A stretch of DNA of 5,016 nucleotides, taken from Leadbetterella sp031420365. Its GTDB lineage: Bacteria > Bacteroidota > Bacteroidia > Cytophagales > Spirosomataceae. The notes beneath the pieces were generated by a model that ran no database searches, was not told where the DNA came from, and saw nothing but the letters and a program-made list of their open reading frames with translations. The position numbers were made by a program, and so were the translations under genes. Below are positions 4,931 to 5,016 of this stretch, piece after piece. The number at the start of each line of letters is the position of its first letter. Position 1 is the first letter of the stretch. The DNA is taken from NCBI GenBank assembly GCA_031420365.1, contig JANOMP010000369.1:1-5016 (forward strand). Direction: 5' to 3'.

Positions 4931-5016
4931 TTATTTTATACTTTTTGACAATTTCCGCATTTTCAATACCTTTTTTTCTGGTGTTCTATCATAATTTGTA
5001 TTTGGTTTTTTATTTC
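4931..5016 (-). CDS. possible 3' end of an unidentified minus-strand gene, cut by the window edge
   Basis: A minus-strand frame is open from the window edge through 27 codons to a TAA at 4931-4933. The translated tail is polar and strongly basic (NKKPNTNYDRTPEKKVLKMR, then KLSKSIK). This resembles a natural basic C-terminus, while the opposite strand gives only Phe/Leu-rich shadow frames. It is too short to identify. If real, this gene reads in the same direction as the sigma operon and ends about 300 bases upstream of it. The alternative is a chance open frame in AT-rich non-coding DNA. Confidence 0.35.
   Translation of the reverse strand, partial: NKKPNTNYDRTPEKKVLKMRKLSKSIK

Noticed and set aside
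4943..5016. Plus-strand open frame at the right edge (Phe/Leu-rich)
   Set aside because: It looks like a hydrophobic shadow of T-rich DNA; the minus-strand frame has a more protein-like composition.

Overview
The window looks like chromosomal DNA of an AT-rich member of the Bacteroidota. Four things point there: a long plant/cyanobacterial-type IspH of the kind found in this phylum, a Wzi/RemB-like outer-membrane protein, an ECF sigma factor of a typical Bacteroidota subgroup, and gene starts without Shine-Dalgarno sequences but with TAnnTTTG-like -7 elements. The long IspH makes Cytophagales, Chitinophagales or Sphingobacteriales more likely than Flavobacteriaceae; this is judged from memory of the families. 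No phage, transposase, CRISPR, tRNA or rRNA is visible.

Layout. Positions 1-318 hold no convincing protein gene, but about 47-226 is a sharp GC-rich island (57% G+C by hand count over 51-220) in otherwise very AT-rich DNA. It may be a structured non-coding RNA or a decayed interspersed repeat. Next, on the minus strand, come a 66-residue conserved-looking orphan gene (319-519) and ispH (627-1850), with a long symmetric A-tract/T-tract inverted repeat between them. After a 246-base divergent intergenic region, a plus-strand gene (best start 2097, end 3797) encodes a secreted outer-membrane beta-barrel of the Wzi/RemB type. It converges on a two-gene minus-strand operon: an ECF sigma factor (4022-4627) and an overlapping small protein of about 80 residues (3811-4053/4059). 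A strong hairpin terminator lies at the convergence, and the stop codon of the small protein is inside its stem. Positions 4628-4930 are non-coding with candidate regulatory sites, and 4931-5016 appears to be the 3' end of another minus-strand gene cut by the window.

How the parts fit. IspH does the last step of the MEP isoprenoid pathway and is housekeeping. The sigma factor and its overlapping partner look like a small regulatory module; the partner may be a soluble anti-sigma-like or accessory protein, which is inference. A 17-bp box with core TTAGTTAAC occurs twice upstream of the sigma gene (15 of 17 bases identical), once upstream of the 66-residue gene (14 of 17), and in imperfect form inside the sigma gene's first codons. 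This suggests a shared or autoregulatory operator. The barrel gene seems to be an independent transcription unit. The strongest leads for something undescribed are the sigma/partner pair with its hairpin-embedded stop, the TTAGTTAAC boxes and the GC-rich island.
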